Below are positions 8,158 through 10,125 of a DNA stretch of 10,125 bases, piece after piece. The DNA is from an uncultured Collinsella sp. (GTDB lineage: Bacteria > Actinomycetota > Coriobacteriia > Coriobacteriales > Coriobacteriaceae): the NCBI GenBank assembly GCA_900545445.1, contig UQZH01000062.1, positions 1 to 10,125 on the forward strand, written 5' to 3'. How positions within the stretch are numbered: the first letter of the stretch is position 1; every line of letters begins with the position of its first letter. Both the position numbers and the translations under genes were made by a program. Below the pieces are notes generated by a model, which made no database searches, was not told the DNA's origin, and worked only from the letters and a program-made list of their open reading frames with translations.

Positions 8158-8430
8158 TTACTTGGAGAGCTTGTCGACGACGCGTTCGATCTCGGCGAGC
8201 TTGGCGGCTTTGAGGTCTTCGTCGCCCGATTCGATTGCCGAAGTCACGCAGCCCTCGATATGCGCCTTGAGCACGTCGGCGTTGATGCGGGCGATGAGCG
8301 CCTGCGTGGCCATGAGCTGCGTGGAGATGTCGACGCAGTAACGGTCTTCCTCCACCATCCGCAGGATGCCGTCGATTTGCCCGCGCGCCGTCTTGAGCAT
8401 GCGGGTCACCGATTTATGGTCTGCCATCAT
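8158..8430 (-). CDS. csoR: CsoR-type copper-sensing repressor
   Basis: All-alpha DNA-binding repressor of the CsoR/RcnR (DUF156) family, 90 residues, full length. The Cu(I) ligand set is complete: C32, H57 and C61, with spacings of 25 and 4 that equal those of the classic CsoR (C36, H61, C65 in Mycobacterium tuberculosis). Y31 before the first Cys also matches. The third ligand is Cys, not His, which argues against the nickel/cobalt sensor RcnR and formaldehyde sensor FrmR. The N-terminal part has the family stretch VTRMLKTARGQIDGILRMVEEDRYC. Two Met codons open the frame (8428 and 8425); GAGGA at 8437-8441 (read on the - strand) suits either. Position after copZ and copA fits control of copper export. 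I could not find the G-tract palindrome usual for CsoR operators in the intergenic DNA, so the operator may lie upstream of copA, outside the window. Confidence 0.95.
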   Translation of the reverse strand: MMADHKSVTRMLKTARGQIDGILRMVEEDRYCVDISTQLMATQALIARINADVLKAHIEGCVTSAIESGDEDLKAAKLAEIERVVDKLSK

Positions 8431-8469
8431 GGCGGGTCCTCGTTTCTGGTCAATCCTTCAAATGCCTCA

Positions 8470-8547
8470 CCTCAGTTGCGGTGAAATAGTTCCTGATTGA
8501 AGGCTTAAAGCGTTTAAACCGGAACTATTTCACCGCAACTTCTGAGG
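8470..8547. repeat. Large palindrome between copZ and csoR (20-27-20)
   Basis: AGTTGCGGTGAAATAGTTCC (8474-8493) is perfectly complementary to 8521-8540 around a 27-base spacer. An alternative pairing with a 3-base bulge extends the stem by CCTCA (8470-8474) with TGAGG (8543-8547). The spacer can itself pair as GGcTTAAA-GCG-TTTAAaCC with one mismatch. There is no T-run. It fills most of the 155-base gap, where it could affect read-through from copZ into csoR or shield the copZ 3' end. Confidence 0.8.
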
Positions 8548-8585
8548 GGCTGGTTGGGCGGCGGTGTCTGTTGGTGCGGCAGCTG

Positions 8586-8807
8586 CTACGCGGCGGTCAC
8601 GGACAGGGCATGGAACTTTTCGCCCGCGCCCTCGACGGCGGCGGCGAGCTGCTCGGCGGTCACGGTGTCGGCGCACTCCACCTGGACGGTCTGGGTCTCG
8701 TGATCGGCATCGGCGTCGGTCACGCCGGCTATGTTGAGCAACGCCGTCTCGACGGTGGCATCGCAATGGCCGCACATGAGGCCGGAAGTCTTGATTGTGT
8801 AACGCAT
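8586..8807 (-). CDS. copZ: CopZ-like copper chaperone (HMA domain)
   Basis: A 73-residue cytosolic metallochaperone made of one heavy-metal-associated domain with the beta-alpha-beta-beta-alpha-beta pattern. The copper site is in GLMCGHCDATVE, with C12 and C15 as the Cu(I) thiolate ligands. The length is typical for CopZ. The domain is complete, without signal peptide, so it is a free protein and not a broken N-terminal domain of CopA. It lies 152 bases after copA and before csoR, in the same direction. In this family CopZ hands Cu(I) to the ATPase and can also relay it to the repressor. The start is well supported by AAGGAG at 8815-8820 (read on the - strand), 7 bases upstream. Confidence 0.93.
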   Translation of the reverse strand: MRYTIKTSGLMCGHCDATVETALLNIAGVTDADADHETQTVQVECADTVTAEQLAAAVEGAGEKFHALSVTAA

Positions 8808-8814
8808 GGGTGTA

Positions 8815-8836
8815 CTCCTTATCGATTGAGATTATC
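8815..8836 (-). promoter_or_regulatory. RBS and possible -10 box of copZ
   Basis: Read on the - strand: AAGGAG at 8815-8820 is the Shine-Dalgarno. GATAAT at 8831-8836, within the small palindrome AGATAATCT, is a possible -10 box with a transcription start near 8824. No convincing -35 is seen, so a separate copZ promoter is only possible. Confidence 0.4.
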
Positions 8837-8869
8837 TGACAGTTTAGTCGTGAACAGCGTCATCTTAAA

Positions 8870-8969
8870 GGCACGTTGAGGTGCCCGAGATTGCCCCGAA
8901 AGAGGAGCGAAGCGTACTTGGGTACGCGAGCGACGGTTTGAGGGGCAAGGTCGGGTGCCTCAGCGTGCC
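8870..8969. repeat. 100-base imperfect hairpin at the 3' end of copA
   Basis: Arms 8870-8897 and 8942-8969 pair at 23 of 28 positions in blocks (6, 5, 5 and 7 bp broken by 1- or 2-base mismatches). The centre carries a further perfect hairpin GCGTAC-TTGG-GTACGC (8912-8927) flanked by GAGCG on both sides. The right arm includes the last codons and stop of copA. On the - strand the structure is followed by TTTAAG, so it could act as a weak terminator or 3'-end stabiliser for copA mRNA and lower copZ expression. Confidence 0.7.
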
Positions 8970-10125
8970 GTCTTGGGCTTAAAGGTTCGTAGGCGCAATG
9001 CATTGCTCACAACGCAGACGCTCGACAGGCTCATGGCCGCGGCGCCAAACATCGGTGAGAGCTGCCATCCGGTGAGCGGGAAGAACACGCCCGCCGCCAG
9101 CGGAATGCCGATGCCGTTGTAGAACAGCGCCCAGAACAGGTCCTGCTTGATGTTGCGGATCGTGGCGCGCGAAAGCTCGATGGCGCGGGCGACGTCCATG
9201 AGGTCGCTGCGCATGAGCACCACGTCGGCGCCCTCCTTGGCGATATCGGCGCCGGTGCCGATGGCAAGGCCCACGTCGGCGCGCGCCAGGGCGGGGGAGT
9301 CATTGATGCCGTCGCCCACCATGGCGACCTTGCCGCCCGCATCCTGCAGTTCGCGCACGTGGCGCTCCTTGTCGGCGGGCAGGACGTCGGCGATAACCTG
9401 CTCGCTGGTAAGTCCCACGCGGCGGGCGATGGCCTCGGCCGTCACACGGTTGTCGCCGGTGAGCATGCGCACGTCGACGCCGAGCGAGCGCAGCGCGGTA
9501 ATGGCCTCGGCGCTCGTCTCCTTGACCTCGTCAGCCACGGCGATGGTGCCGACAAGCTCACCGTTCTTGGCAAAGAACAGCGGCGTTTTGCCCTCGGCGG
9601 CAAATCGTTCCGCGAGTTCTGCGGGCACGGCGATGCCCAGCTCGCTCATCAGACGAACGTTGCCGGCGGCGATGGCGTTTTGCCCCTCGCGCGCCGTGAC
9701 ACCGCGACCGGGCACGGCGGCAAAGTCTTCGACCATGCGCGCCACGATTCCGCGTGTTTCGCATTCGGCCATAATCGCCTCGGCCAGCGGGTGCTCGCTC
9801 GAGCGCTCCAGCGCAGCGGCTAACTTGAGCAGCGCCTTTTCGCTCATGGCAGGCGAGCCGTCAGCGCGCGTGGCCACCACGATATCGGTCACGGCCGGCT
9901 TGCCGCGGGTGACGGTGCCGGTCTTATCGAGCACCACGGTGCCCACGTTGCGCAGATTCTCCAGCGCCTCGGCGCTCTTAAACAGAATGCCCATTTCGGC
10001 GCCCTTGCCGGTGCCCACCATGATGGCGACGGGCGTGGCCAGGCCCAGCGCGCACGGGCAGCTAATCACCAACACGGCCACGGCGGAGGTGAGCGCCTCG
10101 TTCACGCTGCCGGTCAGCGCCATCC
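8960..10125 (-). CDS. copA: Copper-exporting P-type ATPase CopA, N-terminal part outside window
   Basis: Cu(I)-transporting P1B-1 ATPase of the cytoplasmic membrane. The last 387 residues plus a partial codon are visible; the metal-binding N-terminus and first transmembrane segments lie beyond the right edge, and the Met at 10123 is internal. Counting that Met as 1: the intramembrane copper site CPC is at 22-24, phosphorylation motif DKTGT at 66-70 (D66), the P1B-specific HP at 111-112, TGD at 222-224 and GDGIND at 270-275. The last two membrane segments hold YN (335-336) with P341, and MSLSS (364-368). CPC with YN and MxxSS defines the Cu(I)/Ag(I) subgroup and argues against zinc/cadmium or cobalt pumps. 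The 3' end forms part of a large hairpin. copZ and csoR follow on the same strand, supporting a copper-efflux role. Confidence 0.96.
   Translation of the reverse strand, partial: MALTGSVNEALTSAVAVLVISCPCALGLATPVAIMVGTGKGAEMGILFKSAEALENLRNVGTVVLDKTGTVTRGKPAVTDIVVATRADGSPAMSEKALLKLAAALERSSEHPLAEAIMAECETRGIVARMVEDFAAVPGRGVTAREGQNAIAAGNVRLMSELGIAVPAELAERFAAEGKTPLFFAKNGELVGTIAVADEVKETSAEAITALRSLGVDVRMLTGDNRVTAEAIARRVGLTSEQVIADVLPADKERHVRELQDAGGKVAMVGDGINDSPALARADVGLAIGTGADIAKEGADVVLMRSDLMDVARAIELSRATIRNIKQDLFWALFYNGIGIPLAAGVFFPLTGWQLSPMFGAAAMSLSSVCVVSNALRLRTFKPKTAR

Noticed and set aside
7594..8484. Open frame of 296 codons on the + strand across the zinc-ribbon and csoR genes
   Set aside because: It runs antisense to two recognised genes and through a palindrome, with no recognisable domain.
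8470..8547. CsoR operator
   Set aside because: The palindrome is not of the G-tract type known for CsoR, and its arms and spacer are far larger than a CsoR site.

Overview
The window is high-GC, tightly coded bacterial chromosome with strong AGGAGG-type ribosome binding sites. Gene content, codon style and the palindromic intergenic repeats suggest an anaerobic gut actinobacterium of the Coriobacteriia, perhaps Collinsella-like. That placement is inference; the window has no rRNA or other taxonomic marker. No tRNA, rRNA, CRISPR array, transposase gene or insertion sequence was seen.

Layout. The + strand (1-7462) starts inside gltB, the large subunit of glutamate synthase, followed 5 bases later by gltD, the small subunit. 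The pair turns glutamine plus 2-oxoglutarate into two glutamates. A strong terminator closes the operon. Next come an uncharacterised 235-residue protein resembling the SEC-C-less core of SEC-C-type proteins, and a metal-dependent amidohydrolase with a complete predicted metal site. A bidirectional terminator at 7513-7547 separates these from the - strand genes.

The - strand (7570-10125), read from the right, is a copper cluster: copA (Cu+ P-type ATPase, cut by the window edge), copZ (copper chaperone) and csoR (copper-sensing repressor). A small membrane protein with a zinc ribbon follows and may or may not belong to it. In the expected logic, CsoR releases DNA when it binds Cu(I), CopZ carries the ion and CopA exports it.

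The unusual part is between the genes. Five of the seven gaps hold large inverted repeats of several sequence types: a GGGGAC-headed unit in three copies after gltD; two CTGTAAC-armed palindromes before the amidohydrolase gene; a nested TGCACC/GGGGAC palindrome abutting the csoR stop; a 20-bp perfect palindrome between copZ and csoR; and a 100-base imperfect hairpin running into the 3' end of copA. Three of these palindromes, with different arms, have a spacer of exactly 27 bases. Two are spaced 80 bases apart, differ by a compensated arm change and seem to lie in opposite orientation. They look like a family of short palindromic elements and are the best candidates for something undescribed.
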